The position numbers and the translations under genes are program-made. Of a DNA stretch of 64,000 nucleotides, positions 48,826 through 56,526 are shown one piece after another. Within the stretch, counting starts at the first letter, position 1; every line of letters starts with the position of its first letter. Location of the stretch: assembly GCF_010365285.1 (NCBI RefSeq), contig NZ_CP048288.1, positions 124,001 to 188,000 on the forward strand. The letters run 5' to 3'. A model generated the notes under the pieces. That model was not told the DNA's origin, searched no databases, and saw only the letters and a list, made by a program, of their open reading frames with translations. The stretch comes from Paenibacillus rhizovicinus (GTDB lineage Bacteria; Bacillota; Bacilli; Paenibacillales; Paenibacillaceae).

Positions 48826-49311
48826 ATGCGATCGAACGACACCCTCGTTGTCCTATACAACGAAACCGAATTCCCTTCGGACCTATACCAGCTTGCTTTC
48901 CCGGCCACCGCCCAAGAAATGTATGAGTTGCTGGTCAAGCTCCGCAATATCAAGACAAAGACCGGTCAGACTATGGACGAATTTGCATATGTCTTTCCAA
49001 AAGGATCCCTCTACCCTGCGGACTACAAGGCGTTCTGGGATGAGCGTAAGAACCCGCAGCGCAAACGTTTCAACACGCAAGCTGATTTCTTCCTGCAGCG
49101 GCCAATCCGTGGCGGCAAGGTAAAGCAGAAGCTATATGCATTCGCAGAGGATTTCGATTGGCAGTTTGATAAATGGACAGGCCAGGACGTGATTATCTTG
49201 GACATGAACGAAGCCTTGAAAGGCGATTATGTTTATGAACGGGATATCCTCAAGCGTTGGGGTGACAAAGACCCCCTCATCTCGGCAGACCTTACCTACT
49301 GCGCTCAGTAG
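48826..49311 (+). CDS. Hypothetical 161-aa protein
   Basis: ATAGGAGAATCGTT sets ATG 48826. MRSNDTLVVLYNETEFPSDLYQL; alpha/beta and aromatic, with RFNTQADFFLQRPIRGGKVKQKLYAFAEDF. Not recognised. Converges with the minus-strand gene 49313-49651. Confidence 0.65.
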   Translation: MRSNDTLVVLYNETEFPSDLYQLAFPATAQEMYELLVKLRNIKTKTGQTMDEFAYVFPKGSLYPADYKAFWDERKNPQRKRFNTQADFFLQRPIRGGKVKQKLYAFAEDFDWQFDKWTGQDVIILDMNEALKGDYVYERDILKRWGDKDPLISADLTYCAQ

Positions 49312-49312
49312 A

Positions 49313-49651
49313 TCAATACACAATGTGAAGGCTGCCATCGTCGAAGATCTGGATCTCCTGCGTGGCCATCATGAAGTCGGCGCCTGACGTGTATCCTTTT
49401 TCATTGAGTTCCTTCTGACCTGCCTCCCACGTATGACGATCAATGACGAGCCGGTAGTTCCACAAATCCTGGCCATCCACATCGTAAATGTCCGTGAGCT
49501 CGAGCTCGTTGCCGAACAGCTCCGTAAAGAAGGCAGCTGCTTCTTTTTGGGATCCGAACTGCGGAAGGTCTGCTTCGAACTGGCGGGTCAGCCGCTTGTG
49601 CTTTCCATTCCACATGTGAAAATAGGATTCCAAATTCTCTTTTGTAACCAT
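49313..49651 (-). CDS. Hypothetical 112-aa protein on the opposite strand
   Basis: The only minus-strand gene in the 38-53 kb plus-strand train. AAAGGGGTGCGTT precedes the ATG (49651-49649) and a good promoter lies upstream. MVTKENLESYFHMWNGKHKRL; helical N-terminus, later FFTELFGNELELTDIYDVDGQDLWNYRLVIDRHTWEAG. Sequence type not known. Orientation suggests a later insertion or separate regulation. Confidence 0.7.
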   Translation of the reverse strand: MVTKENLESYFHMWNGKHKRLTRQFEADLPQFGSQKEAAAFFTELFGNELELTDIYDVDGQDLWNYRLVIDRHTWEAGQKELNEKGYTSGADFMMATQEIQIFDDGSLHIVY

Positions 49652-49676
49652 AACGCACCCCTTTGCCTTTTTCGTA

Positions 49677-49706
49677 ATTATACTTTTTCACCGACGTGAT
49701 ACGCAA
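49677..49706 (-). promoter_or_regulatory. Minus-strand sigma-A promoter
   Basis: Read on the minus strand: TTGCGT (49706-49701), 18-bp spacer, perfect TATAAT (49682-49677), 26 bp before the start of the gene at 49651. Confidence 0.7.
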
Positions 49707-49775
49707 TGAGCAAACAAACCGTGCAAGATCCAAGCATCATGCTGAACTGCCAACTTTTGAGTGGAGGTAAACCAA

Positions 49776-50138
49776 ATGGGATACATGACGACCATTACGA
49801 TTCTAAACGACGCCTTTGATCAGATCGAGAAGCATCCTGTCGAATTCGTAGAGTCAATTAAGCTTGGTATGAACGGTATCGATAAGTTCGGTGCCCGAAA
49901 TAAGGAGATTTCCAATTTTGGAATCGGCAACTACGCAAACCCGATTGATGTAGCAAGAGCACATCATGCTGACGATCCACGCCTATACCTGGCTTTCCAA
50001 AATATGACGGTCGCCTTTGGATACTCAAACGACCTGAAAGATCCTCGCCACTTGGAGCTCCGCAAGCGAATGCTGAAGATGGCCAAAGACATCCTGAAGC
50101 AAGAGGAGCGATTGATTAAAGAACTTGAAGGGAGATAA
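49776..50138 (+). CDS. Hypothetical 120-aa protein
   Basis: GTGGAGGTAAACCAA sets ATG 49776. MGYMTTITILNDAFDQIEKHPVEFVESIKLGMNG, a helical protein with FGIGNYANPIDVARAHHADDPRLYLAFQNMTVAFGYS; this type occurs in several phage genomes without a known role. Not assigned. Confidence 0.65.
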   Translation: MGYMTTITILNDAFDQIEKHPVEFVESIKLGMNGIDKFGARNKEISNFGIGNYANPIDVARAHHADDPRLYLAFQNMTVAFGYSNDLKDPRHLELRKRMLKMAKDILKQEERLIKELEGR

Positions 50139-50143
50139 GCACC

Positions 50144-50863
50144 ATGGGAAAACATCGCCTGGGTACCAAAAATTATCAAGCCACAAATGCCAATCAGATT
50201 TGGTTGGACGAGGATCTACTTTATCTTCTCCTCAATTATAAGAAGCTTTCTGTCCGCTATAAGCCGGACGTTTGCTTCGACATGATCGGCCGGGAGCTCG
50301 GTCGATCGGTCAAGGCGTGTGCGTCGCAGCTTAGTCTGCTTCGCACCGGCAAGACCAAAATTAACATGCTCCCTATCCAGATCATGCTGGAAGATGTGTC
50401 TAGCATGGATGACTTCACCATTCCAGAGGACGACACAGCCGATGAGGTCCACGATCCTGTCATCTCCGTGGTTCCCAACGAGAACTATGCAGACCTGGAC
50501 GCAGCACAGGATTTTATCCGGAATATGTTCGGTCAACTCAATCAGACAGTTCAAACGCTTGAGGCGTTGAACGATAAGCTGATCGCTGACAACGAGCATT
50601 TGACCGGAGAACTTGAGGCGAAAACATCCAATGCCGAGGACCTCCAGCTGATCGAGAAGCTTCGGGAAGAAATTGCAACTCTGGAGCAGTGGCTGCGGGA
50701 GGAGCAAGCCAAGACGCACGGGCTTACGGAAGAAAACATCCGGCACATCAATGAGATCGAGCGTCTCAAGCGCAAGCTCTCTACGGTGCTTAATATACGG
50801 CATGAGCTGGAACAGGATCTGCAGCAGCAAGAGCAGCAGCCCGGCATTCGGAGAGTGAAATGA
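50144..50863 (+). CDS. SANT-like protein with coiled coil, 239 aa
   Basis: N-terminal 55 residues (WLDEDLLYLLLNYKKLSVRYKPDVCFDMIGRELGRSVKACASQLSLLR) form a SANT/Myb-type unit as at 45017; residues 135-235 are a long coiled coil (LEALNDKLIADNEHLTGELEAKTSNAEDLQLIEKLREEIATLEQWL). Suggests a DNA-binding dimer. Starts after GGGAGAT. ATGA overlap with the next gene. Confidence 0.65.
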   Translation: MGKHRLGTKNYQATNANQIWLDEDLLYLLLNYKKLSVRYKPDVCFDMIGRELGRSVKACASQLSLLRTGKTKINMLPIQIMLEDVSSMDDFTIPEDDTADEVHDPVISVVPNENYADLDAAQDFIRNMFGQLNQTVQTLEALNDKLIADNEHLTGELEAKTSNAEDLQLIEKLREEIATLEQWLREEQAKTHGLTEENIRHINEIERLKRKLSTVLNIRHELEQDLQQQEQQPGIRRVK

Positions 50864-51123
50864 ATCTCGTCTACAAATATCTAATCATCCACAATATGGT
50901 CGGTAATTACAAAGAGGGCGACGAGTGCCCTCTTTGCGGCGAAAAATGTGATGACCAGTCTGAAAGTGTGGATGTAGGTGTCGGCTGGGTTCCAGTCACA
51001 TACGACATGTACTGTTGGAATTGCGGCGCCGAAGGGCATAACTCCGGAACTCAGGTCAGATGGTATGCTCCGGATCCGGACTCCCCATACGGTGTCTCGG
51101 CACTCTATGGACCAGCTATATAA
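50860..51123 (+). CDS. Hypothetical 87-aa zinc-ribbon protein
   Basis: CPLCGEKCDD and CWNCGAEGH form one zinc ribbon; a YDMYCWNCG beta hairpin separates them. Overlaps the preceding gene by 4 bases. Not recognised beyond the ribbon. Confidence 0.65.
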   Translation: MNLVYKYLIIHNMVGNYKEGDECPLCGEKCDDQSESVDVGVGWVPVTYDMYCWNCGAEGHNSGTQVRWYAPDPDSPYGVSALYGPAI

Positions 51124-51142
51124 ATGAAATGAGGTGCTTCGA

Positions 51143-52123
51143 ATGCCAGATCTGTTCGACTTCGATTACACCATTGAGCTAACAGAAGAAGTCATTCAGG
51201 AATCGTTGCAGGGTTTGATCCTGCATTTCAAAGCAAGTGGCAACAGTCACTCTGTGCATATGAAAGACCGGGAGTTCGGCCGCATCTATCAGGCAGGCGG
51301 TGAAAGCATCATCGTCCCTGGGCTGAACGGCAAAATCCGGATGTGTATCCCAGAGCTGGAGAAGCGTGGACATTGCCACCGATGGAATGGGAGCTCCTCC
51401 CCCATGCTTCATCTGAACGATGAGCTGCGTGACTTCCAAGATCCGGAGGAAATCGCAGCCAAGTTCCGTGCTGCTGCCGATCGCTGTTTGGCTGCCGGCG
51501 GGGATTACTACACGCTCTATAGTATTCGAACCAATATCAGTATCGGCGTATCCGGCCCTGGCATTGACAAGGCAATTACCAGAGAGATGGACCGTCTCGC
51601 TGTTGAGCTTGGCTTCCGCCATTACAAAGAAAAGCCCAAGGCTCTTGGCATGCGCATAAATCACATCAATAAGAAAAACAAGCCAATCATCGAAGCGATC
51701 TTCGAGGCTATGAAGCCAATGAAGGATCACCGGGAAGCTCGTCAGTTTTTTGATAGTCATGCCTTTCAGGATCCATCCAGGTACGGCGACGGCTCGGAGA
51801 ACTTTATCACCCTCATGCCTTCCGTTTTCGATTGCCAGTGTCTAATTGAGTCCGACAACATCAAGGACACGGCTGAAATACTGGCACATATTGGTGGCAG
51901 CTGGTGGAAACCAGAGAACGAAGGTCGCTTGATCATCCGAACCAAAGACGATGTGTATGACACGATCATGAGCGAGCCGGACGACGACGTAGAAGACGAA
52001 AACGAATATCGGATTTACGAAGACGACGATATCGACGATGAGGCTGCAGAGCTTGAGGAGGATCATCATGAAGCAGATTCAGACGTGCCTGGACCGAGCA
52101 TTCCAGAAGGCATCCCCGCTTAA
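51143..52123 (+). CDS. Hypothetical 326-aa protein with acidic tail
   Basis: GAGGTGCTTCGA sets ATG 51143. Two alpha/beta halves with ESLQGLILHFKASG and TMDRLAVELGFRHYKEKPKALG; from residue 280 a very acidic tail (DDDVEDENEYRIYEDDDIDDEAAELEEDHH). The tail could mimic DNA or bind basic partners. The 3' end is overlapped by the next gene for 56 bases. Not recognised. Confidence 0.65.
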   Translation: MPDLFDFDYTIELTEEVIQESLQGLILHFKASGNSHSVHMKDREFGRIYQAGGESIIVPGLNGKIRMCIPELEKRGHCHRWNGSSSPMLHLNDELRDFQDPEEIAAKFRAAADRCLAAGGDYYTLYSIRTNISIGVSGPGIDKAITREMDRLAVELGFRHYKEKPKALGMRINHINKKNKPIIEAIFEAMKPMKDHREARQFFDSHAFQDPSRYGDGSENFITLMPSVFDCQCLIESDNIKDTAEILAHIGGSWWKPENEGRLIIRTKDDVYDTIMSEPDDDVEDENEYRIYEDDDIDDEAAELEEDHHEADSDVPGPSIPEGIPA

Positions 52124-52379
52124 ACAAAAGTGGCGAGCGGCGATCGGCCAGGCTCCTATTATTCATCACCAGTGGCTGATTCTCAGACACTATCACCATA
52201 TCGTTCTAATCTACGATCTGGACACCAGCGAGGTCCTTATGCAGTGGTGGGAGCGACCGGCCGACAAACGTGGACTTGACGCTGCACTTGCATATTTGGA
52301 GAGGAAGAAAAGCGATGCCAGTGAAAACGAAAGCAAAGAAGCCGGATCCGGCAGTGAGCTTCAGCGATCAGTTTATTGA
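52068..52379 (+). CDS. Hypothetical 103-aa protein
   Basis: GAGGAGGATCATC sets ATG 52068 within the acidic tail of the preceding gene. MKQIQTCLDRAFQKASPLKQKWRAA; a beta hairpin (HHIVLIYDLDTSEVLMQWWERP) and a helical end. Its own end overlaps the methyltransferase gene by 65 bases. Not recognised. Confidence 0.6.
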   Translation: MKQIQTCLDRAFQKASPLKQKWRAAIGQAPIIHHQWLILRHYHHIVLIYDLDTSEVLMQWWERPADKRGLDAALAYLERKKSDASENESKEAGSGSELQRSVY

Positions 52380-53637
52380 TAAAATCGGTCTGGATGAGAT
52401 GTGCCGAAGGCATGCAAGGGCCGCTGAGATTATGCGGTCCCCTATTTTTGTTCAGCCGCCTAAGTCGGTTGAAGACTCTCATCGGTTCGGCTGGATGCGT
52501 GGCATTGCCTTAATGACCGAAACGCTGATTAATGGCCGGTGGTACGAGTGGCTCCGAGTGAACGCACTTGGCCGGCTGCCTGAAGACATCGACTGGCCGG
52601 ACGTGTCGATGAGCATGTATCCGTCTGGGAGACATGAGGTATCAAAGATGCTGGAAAACTGCATGAAGCACGTCTACCAGTACGGGCTGCGTGTCGATGT
52701 ATTACTGGATTGGATCGGCTATGCGCTTGGTATTTCCTGGTTTGATAAACCGTCCATGCCCGAATCACTTTGGGGCCATTTGTACCGGTCATTCAATTTG
52801 GATTTGTTCTTCATGTATCCGTCGGATTACTTTTCTGATTTTCTGGCCACACACGGATACAGCGGTGTCGCCGATTATTTTCCGACTCCTCTGAACATCA
52901 CAATCATGATGAATATGATTGCTGAGCCGCAGCTCTATGAAACGCTCTATGAACCATGCTTGGGCGCAGCTGCGCAACTGTTACCTTCACGCAGCCTAAA
53001 CATGATCGGTACGGATCTTAATCCAGCCATGGTCAAGACGGCCTCCATACAAGCGTTCCTGTATCAACCCGCCCTTCTCTACGCCCCTCATCCAATCAAA
53101 GGCATCCACTTCGACGAGAAAGAGATGCGCATGTGCCGGTACTTCGAGTTCACCACGGATACCCGGATCTACTGCGGCGATTCCTTAATGGGCGAGTTTA
53201 CGGCACCTCGTAATATTTTTGAAGAGAGCAGCGAACACATCGATGTGTACTTGTCTCCAGTGGATTTGAAGAAACGGGAGCTCTATAAGTATGAAGAGGA
53301 AATGATGATGCCTTGGGATGAACTGCCCAAGGAGATGAAATGGAAGATCGTTGTAGCGCAATCGAGGGAGTTTCCGATGGACGTGTGTTTGAGCAATCCG
53401 CCGTTCAATATGAGTGTGGGCAAATTCTGGCGAGACAACCTGCAACGGATTGAGGATGGCAATTCGATGTTTCTTCAGGAAAGAGAACAGCGGCTGGCGC
53501 TTTGGCAGGAGAAGTATGCCAATCGGCCAGCCGCTGTATTTCAAAGCATTGAGGAAGATGTGAGTCATCGAATCGTTGTTATCGAGACACGAGCGAAGAA
53601 TGTGATCAAGGGTCAGCTGGCGTTTGAGTTCGCCTAA
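52315..53637 (+). CDS. N6-adenine DNA methyltransferase
   Basis: 440-aa gamma-type amino-methyltransferase. SAM motif I YEPCLGAAAQLLPSRSLNMIGTDLNP, catalytic motif IV DVCLSNPPFNMS (NPPF), and a target-side region between them. The order (I then IV) is that of HsdM/Eco57I-like enzymes that put methyl on the N6 of adenine; a free-standing form without restriction subunit suggests protection of phage DNA from host nucleases. RBS GGAGAGG. Last gene of the plus-strand train; its stop overlaps the end of the next minus-strand gene. Confidence 0.9.
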   Translation: MPVKTKAKKPDPAVSFSDQFIDKIGLDEMCRRHARAAEIMRSPIFVQPPKSVEDSHRFGWMRGIALMTETLINGRWYEWLRVNALGRLPEDIDWPDVSMSMYPSGRHEVSKMLENCMKHVYQYGLRVDVLLDWIGYALGISWFDKPSMPESLWGHLYRSFNLDLFFMYPSDYFSDFLATHGYSGVADYFPTPLNITIMMNMIAEPQLYETLYEPCLGAAAQLLPSRSLNMIGTDLNPAMVKTASIQAFLYQPALLYAPHPIKGIHFDEKEMRMCRYFEFTTDTRIYCGDSLMGEFTAPRNIFEESSEHIDVYLSPVDLKKRELYKYEEEMMMPWDELPKEMKWKIVVAQSREFPMDVCLSNPPFNMSVGKFWRDNLQRIEDGNSMFLQEREQRLALWQEKYANRPAAVFQSIEEDVSHRIVVIETRAKNVIKGQLAFEFA

Positions 53638-53894
53638 TAGGTGACTGACATGCTCCATGTCCCGCAGTTACCACAAACGAAAAGCTCGATTTCTTTGCTG
53701 TCGATAGCGGTATCCACCCAGTAGCCGGCTCCGGTCGTGCATCCGCACTTGGTGTAGAAGCGAGCCATTTCTGGGTTCGTCTTCGTGCCAACGTGATCCT
53801 CAGATACATCAATTTTGAGAACCTCTTCCATTAAATCCGGCCGCTCTTGGAACAGCTCAGGAACAAACTTCAGTTTCTCCGCTTGGAGCAGCAT
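53634..53894 (-). CDS. Hypothetical 86-aa CxxC protein
   Basis: ATG at 53894 (AAAGGAAATTGCCC upstream) is favoured over TTG 53900. Helical N-terminus then YTKCGCTTGAGYWVDTAIDSKEIELFVCGNCGTWSMS, two Cys pairs making a zinc ribbon. Last gene of the minus-strand replication module. Not recognised. Confidence 0.65.
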   Translation of the reverse strand: MLLQAEKLKFVPELFQERPDLMEEVLKIDVSEDHVGTKTNPEMARFYTKCGCTTGAGYWVDTAIDSKEIELFVCGNCGTWSMSVTY

Positions 53895-53907
53895 GGGCAA
53901 TTTCCTT

Positions 53908-54138
53908 TCAATTTGGATCGCTTTCTGGATCCTGAAGGATTTCGATCTTCTCGTCCAGTTCCATTTTTATCATCGTCAGCCGCAATTGAATGTCATCGCT
54001 CTTGTTGTAGCTTAATTTGCGGTGTGCTCTGGAGATCAGCTGCGAGGCCTGAAGGAGCATATCCGCTGCTTGCCTTCTGGCCCCGATGGCCTCTGCTAGA
54101 TCCCGTTTGCGTCGGAGCTCCTTGTCACGCTCGTCCAT
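53908..54138 (-). CDS. Hypothetical 76-aa helical protein
   Basis: GAGGTGATCCACGA before the ATG. Long charged helices (ELRRKRDLAEAIGARRQAADMLLQASQLISRAHRKL). Probably a small coiled-coil partner of the replication protein upstream. Not recognised. Confidence 0.65.
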   Translation of the reverse strand: MDERDKELRRKRDLAEAIGARRQAADMLLQASQLISRAHRKLSYNKSDDIQLRLTMIKMELDEKIEILQDPESDPN

Positions 54139-54145
54139 TCGTGGA

Positions 54146-55096
54146 TCACCTCATATTGTAGAACTCATTTGTGTAAAGGACCTCTTCATTATCGAGCGTC
54201 GATTTGAACCAGACGAATGGGTTCTTGTCGATCTTTCCGGTTTTGAACCCCTGCCGGAATTTGACCGCTGCCCGCTGCACTGCAACCGGGGTGTACTTGT
54301 CCCACTCGATCTCTTTCAGCACTTTGTCGGTGAACGCTTGAGGAAGTCTGATTTTGCTTGAGACTTCTTCTATGAAACAATCCTTACCCATTTGAGAGTA
54401 GATGGACTCTTCATCTTCTTCTTCAAAAGATCTATTTCTACTATCTTTAAAATCTAATATATTTATAGATTTATTTAGGGCATCGTCGGAGCCTTGTCCC
54501 GCCTGGGCTGAAGGGCTCTCAGGTGTAGTGCTTTTGCCAACCTCGTCGGGGTGATTTTGACTACCTTCTGTTGTCAATTTTACCCCGTCATTGGTGGCTT
54601 TTTCACTACCCGTGTTGTCGTTTATACCACCAGGGTTGTCTTTTCCACCACCGGGGTTGTCAATTTGACCACCGGGGTTGTCTTTTTTACTACCCCTGTT
54701 GTCCTTTTTACTACTGGGGTTGTCAATTTCACCCCAGTTGACGACTTTTTTCCAATCAAAATCGTATGTCCACTCGACTTGAGTAGTCTCATCCATCACG
54801 AGGCGATAGAAATTATGGCCGTGAAGGTTGTTTTGCTCTATGTAGCCCTTCTCCGTACACTGCTTGATGGCATTTGATGCTTGCTTCTTATCGAAGCCCA
54901 GGTACTTCACGAGATCGTTGAGGCTAAATTGGAGGCAATAGCCATCCTTTCGCCATCCGAACGTGAAACGCATCATAAATGATAGCAGCCTGATCTCTAT
55001 GAGGCTCAGCTCGTTCCGCATGATCAGATCGTAGAACTCGTTGGGAGTCTGCGTAAAGCCACTTGGAATGCTGAATCCTTTGAAATTTTCATGCAA
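54146..55096 (-). CDS. Replisome-organiser-like replication protein
   Basis: TTG start 55096 with AGGAGGGAAAAGAG. N-terminal 110 residues: KGFSIPSGFTQTPNEFYDLIMRNELSLIEIRLLSFMMRFTFGWRKDGYC followed by SLNDLVKYLGFDKKQASNAIKQCTEKGYIEQ, the winged-helix type of phage replication O/replisome-organiser proteins. Residues 130-205 are a linker with repeated DNPGG(G/K) units; the C-terminal 90 residues (QAFTDKVLKEIEWDKYTPVAVQRAAVKFRQGFKTGKIDKNPFVWF) form a compact helical tail like DnaD-type or loader-binding domains. Likely binds an origin nearby. Confidence 0.75.
   Translation of the reverse strand: MHENFKGFSIPSGFTQTPNEFYDLIMRNELSLIEIRLLSFMMRFTFGWRKDGYCLQFSLNDLVKYLGFDKKQASNAIKQCTEKGYIEQNNLHGHNFYRLVMDETTQVEWTYDFDWKKVVNWGEIDNPSSKKDNRGSKKDNPGGQIDNPGGGKDNPGGINDNTGSEKATNDGVKLTTEGSQNHPDEVGKSTTPESPSAQAGQGSDDALNKSINILDFKDSRNRSFEEEDEESIYSQMGKDCFIEEVSSKIRLPQAFTDKVLKEIEWDKYTPVAVQRAAVKFRQGFKTGKIDKNPFVWFKSTLDNEEVLYTNEFYNMR
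54596..54740 (-). repeat. Tandem 21-nt repeats in the replisome-organiser linker
   Basis: About seven imperfect copies around (A/T)CCACCGGGGTTGTC on the plus strand, encoding xDNPGGxx on the minus. Variable copies with conserved peptide. Confidence 0.65.
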
Positions 55097-55112
55097 CTCT
55101 TTTCCCTCCTAC

Positions 55113-55132
55113 TTTACAAATAGTAGGGGTAT
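55113..55132 (+). repeat. 20-bp element, copy 1, holding a -35 box
   Basis: TTTACAAATAGTAGGGGTAT; copy 2 at 55249-55268 matches at 17/20. TTTACA here pairs with TATACT at 55137-55142 (18-bp spacer) to make a plus-strand promoter. Confidence 0.55.
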
Positions 55133-55220
55133 CGACTATACTAAAAGCATCAAATCGCATAGCAATACCCCCAAAGGGAACCTAAACCACCGGCCAAAGT
55201 GAGAAGGTTCCTTTTTCTTT
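55113..55220 (+). ncRNA. Possible short plus-strand RNA between promoter and terminator
   Basis: Promoter TTTACA-N18-TATACT (55113-55142) is followed within 80 nt by hairpin GGAACCT (55177-55183) / AGGTTCC (55205-55211) and TTTTTCTTT (55212-55220), with no frame of use. A roughly 70-nt RNA is predicted, divergent from the replisome-organiser gene. Confidence 0.4.
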
Positions 55221-55248
55221 GTCTTAATAGTAAACGATTCGTGTTAAT

Positions 55249-55268
55249 TTTACAAATAGTTTTGGTAT
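55249..55268 (+). repeat. 20-bp element, copy 2
   Basis: TTTACAAATAGTTTTGGTAT, 17/20 to copy 1. Upstream of the gene at 55295. May be a second promoter or an iteron-like site. Confidence 0.5.
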
Positions 55269-55294
55269 GTTTTGAGAATAGTTTGGGGGTTGTA

Positions 55295-55441
55295 ATGATG
55301 CATCCTGCGGGCAAAATCCTTGTCACGCTTGGGCGTGTGGCTGCAGCAGAGGCCGGAAGGCAATTGGTGAAACATGGAGTGCCGGCTTTGCAAAAAGCGA
55401 CAGCTCTGGCCTATCGAAAATATCAATCTATCAAGAAATAA
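55295..55441 (+). CDS. Small 48-aa amphipathic protein
   Basis: ATG-ATG at 55295/55298, preceded by GGGGG and TTGTA. MMHPAGKILVTLGRVAAAEAGRQL continues as basic amphipathic helices. Without cysteine or membrane-spanning helix. Function unknown. Confidence 0.5.
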   Translation: MMHPAGKILVTLGRVAAAEAGRQLVKHGVPALQKATALAYRKYQSIKK

Positions 55442-55506
55442 AAAATATAACGTATAACATATTACGGTACGAAATATGTTTTGCATTCCATGCTGGAGGT
55501 GATGCG

Positions 55507-55641
55507 ATGTTCAGAGTATACTGGATTAATGCAGCTGGCCATCAGGATGAATCGTTCCATGGCAGCGAAAAATTGCGTGACGATAAAATTGCGGATCTCG
55601 AGAGTCAAGGAATTACCGCAGAATGGGAGCATACGAAATGA
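55507..55641 (+). CDS. Small 44-aa protein
   Basis: CTGGAGGTGATGCG is a strong site before ATG 55507. Translation begins MFRVYWINAAGHQDESFHGS. ATGA-type overlap with the following gene. Function unknown. Confidence 0.6.
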   Translation: MFRVYWINAAGHQDESFHGSEKLRDDKIADLESQGITAEWEHTK

Positions 55642-55820
55642 AGGAACTAGAAAAGGTAAGCATGTCTCGAATCGAAACCGCCCTCTTCCGGATTGATCGT
55701 GCCACTTCAGATCCGGAGGTTAAGAAGCTCGTCGAACAGGCGCTGCAGGTAGTAAAGGAAGAACGTGACCGTGTGGAGAACATCCGTGAGGTCGCATTCA
55801 TGATCGCCAACAAACTGTAA
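55638..55820 (+). CDS. Small 60-aa helical protein
   Basis: Overlaps the previous stop. MKELEKVSMSRIETALFRID, then EVKKLVEQALQVVKEERDRVENIREVAFMI: a charged helical hairpin. Function unknown. Ends at a bidirectional terminator. Confidence 0.6.
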   Translation: MKELEKVSMSRIETALFRIDRATSDPEVKKLVEQALQVVKEERDRVENIREVAFMIANKL

Positions 55821-55851
55821 CTGCCCTTCAGGGCTTTGTATTGTTGTATAG

Positions 55852-55893
55852 AAAGAGCGGCACCCTTCTCTATTGGGTCGCCGCTCTTTTTCT
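55852..55893. terminator. Bidirectional terminator between converging genes
   Basis: AAAGAGCGGC (55852-55861) pairs with GCCGCTCTTT (55880-55889); T run on the plus strand, A run on the other. Serves the small plus-strand genes and the RTP homolog. Confidence 0.75.
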
Positions 55894-56273
55894 TATCCAA
55901 AATTATCCTTCAGTGCTTGCTGCAGTAATCCCTGGCAGCGATCGATTTCCTCTTTCAGCTGCTTCTTATAGATTTCTGCCCGATCGGCGCCATCGTCGGT
56001 GAACTGATAGTACACCAGTTTTTTGAACCGGTCATGCGGCGGTACGATTTCTTGCCTATGTAAAATGCCGTCTTCTACAAGATCATACAAGGCCTCATAC
56101 ATGGCCGAGTGGGTGGGCTGGTATCCGAAAGGCTTGAACGTTTCGGTCAGCGTGTCCAGGATCTGTAGTCCATATGCTTTTTTCTTTTCCATCAATGTAA
56201 TGAGATACAGTTTCAGGAAGGCCCGCTGCTTGAGCATGAACCCTCTACTTTCTCTCTTCTGTTTTTCCGCCAT
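55893..56273 (-). CDS. rtp: Replication terminator protein (RTP) homolog
   Basis: 126 residues. RGFMLKQRAFLKLYLITLMEKKKAYGLQILDTLTETFKPFGYQPTHSAMYEALYDLVEDGIL and YYQFTDDG...IYKKQLKEEIDRCQGLLQQALKDNF align along their whole length with Bacillus subtilis RTP (there ...SSTGFLVKQRAFLKLYMITMTEQERLYGLKLLEVL... and YKKQLKVELDRCKKLI). RTP dimers bind Ter sites and block the fork in one direction; B. subtilis rtp is autoregulated. Two inverted Ter-like sites flank the promoter. ATG 56273 preferred over GTG 56285. A PadR/winged-helix fold is an alternative family name. Confidence 0.85.
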   Translation of the reverse strand: MAEKQKRESRGFMLKQRAFLKLYLITLMEKKKAYGLQILDTLTETFKPFGYQPTHSAMYEALYDLVEDGILHRQEIVPPHDRFKKLVYYQFTDDGADRAEIYKKQLKEEIDRCQGLLQQALKDNFG

Positions 56274-56305
56274 GCAATCTATCACCCTCCTAAATCTTAA
56301 TTATT

Positions 56306-56328
56306 CACTGTCTAAAATCTTCAACGTG
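56306..56328 (-). promoter_or_regulatory. Ter-like site 1
   Basis: Read on the minus strand it contains ACGTTGAAGATTTTAGACA; on the plus strand TGTCTAAAATCTTC aligns with the published B. subtilis Ter consensus end (TGTAC-Y-AAATNTTC). 20 of 22 positions match the inverted copy at 56440. Confidence 0.55.
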
Positions 56329-56439
56329 AATCCAGTATAAACCATCTCCACCACCCTTGTCCATATAGGTCCTGAGACTTCTTTGATACTGAACTTAGAG
56401 ACGTTACAGAACTGCAGGTAATAACGGGTGAACATTTAT

Positions 56440-56461
56440 ACGTTGAAGACTTTAGACAATG
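56440..56461 (+). promoter_or_regulatory. Ter-like site 2, inverted with respect to site 1
   Basis: ACGTTGAAGACTTTAGACA and following bases, inverted copy of site 1 about 110 bp away. The pair brackets the divergent start regions of rtp and the YolD-like gene. Confidence 0.55.
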
Positions 56462-56478
56462 TTCAAATTAGATTAAAC

Positions 56479-56508
56479 TTGCATTGCAAACATATGTTCT
56501 CGTATAAT
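56479..56508 (+). promoter_or_regulatory. Promoter of the YolD-like gene with DinR/LexA-like box
   Basis: TTGCAT (56479-56484), 18-bp spacer, perfect TATAAT (56503-56508). The spacer holds CAAACATATGTTCT (56487-56500), 12/14 to the Bacillus SOS box CGAACRNRYGTTYC. Confidence 0.65.
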
Positions 56509-56526
56509 GGCCGTGAGGTGATTGTT

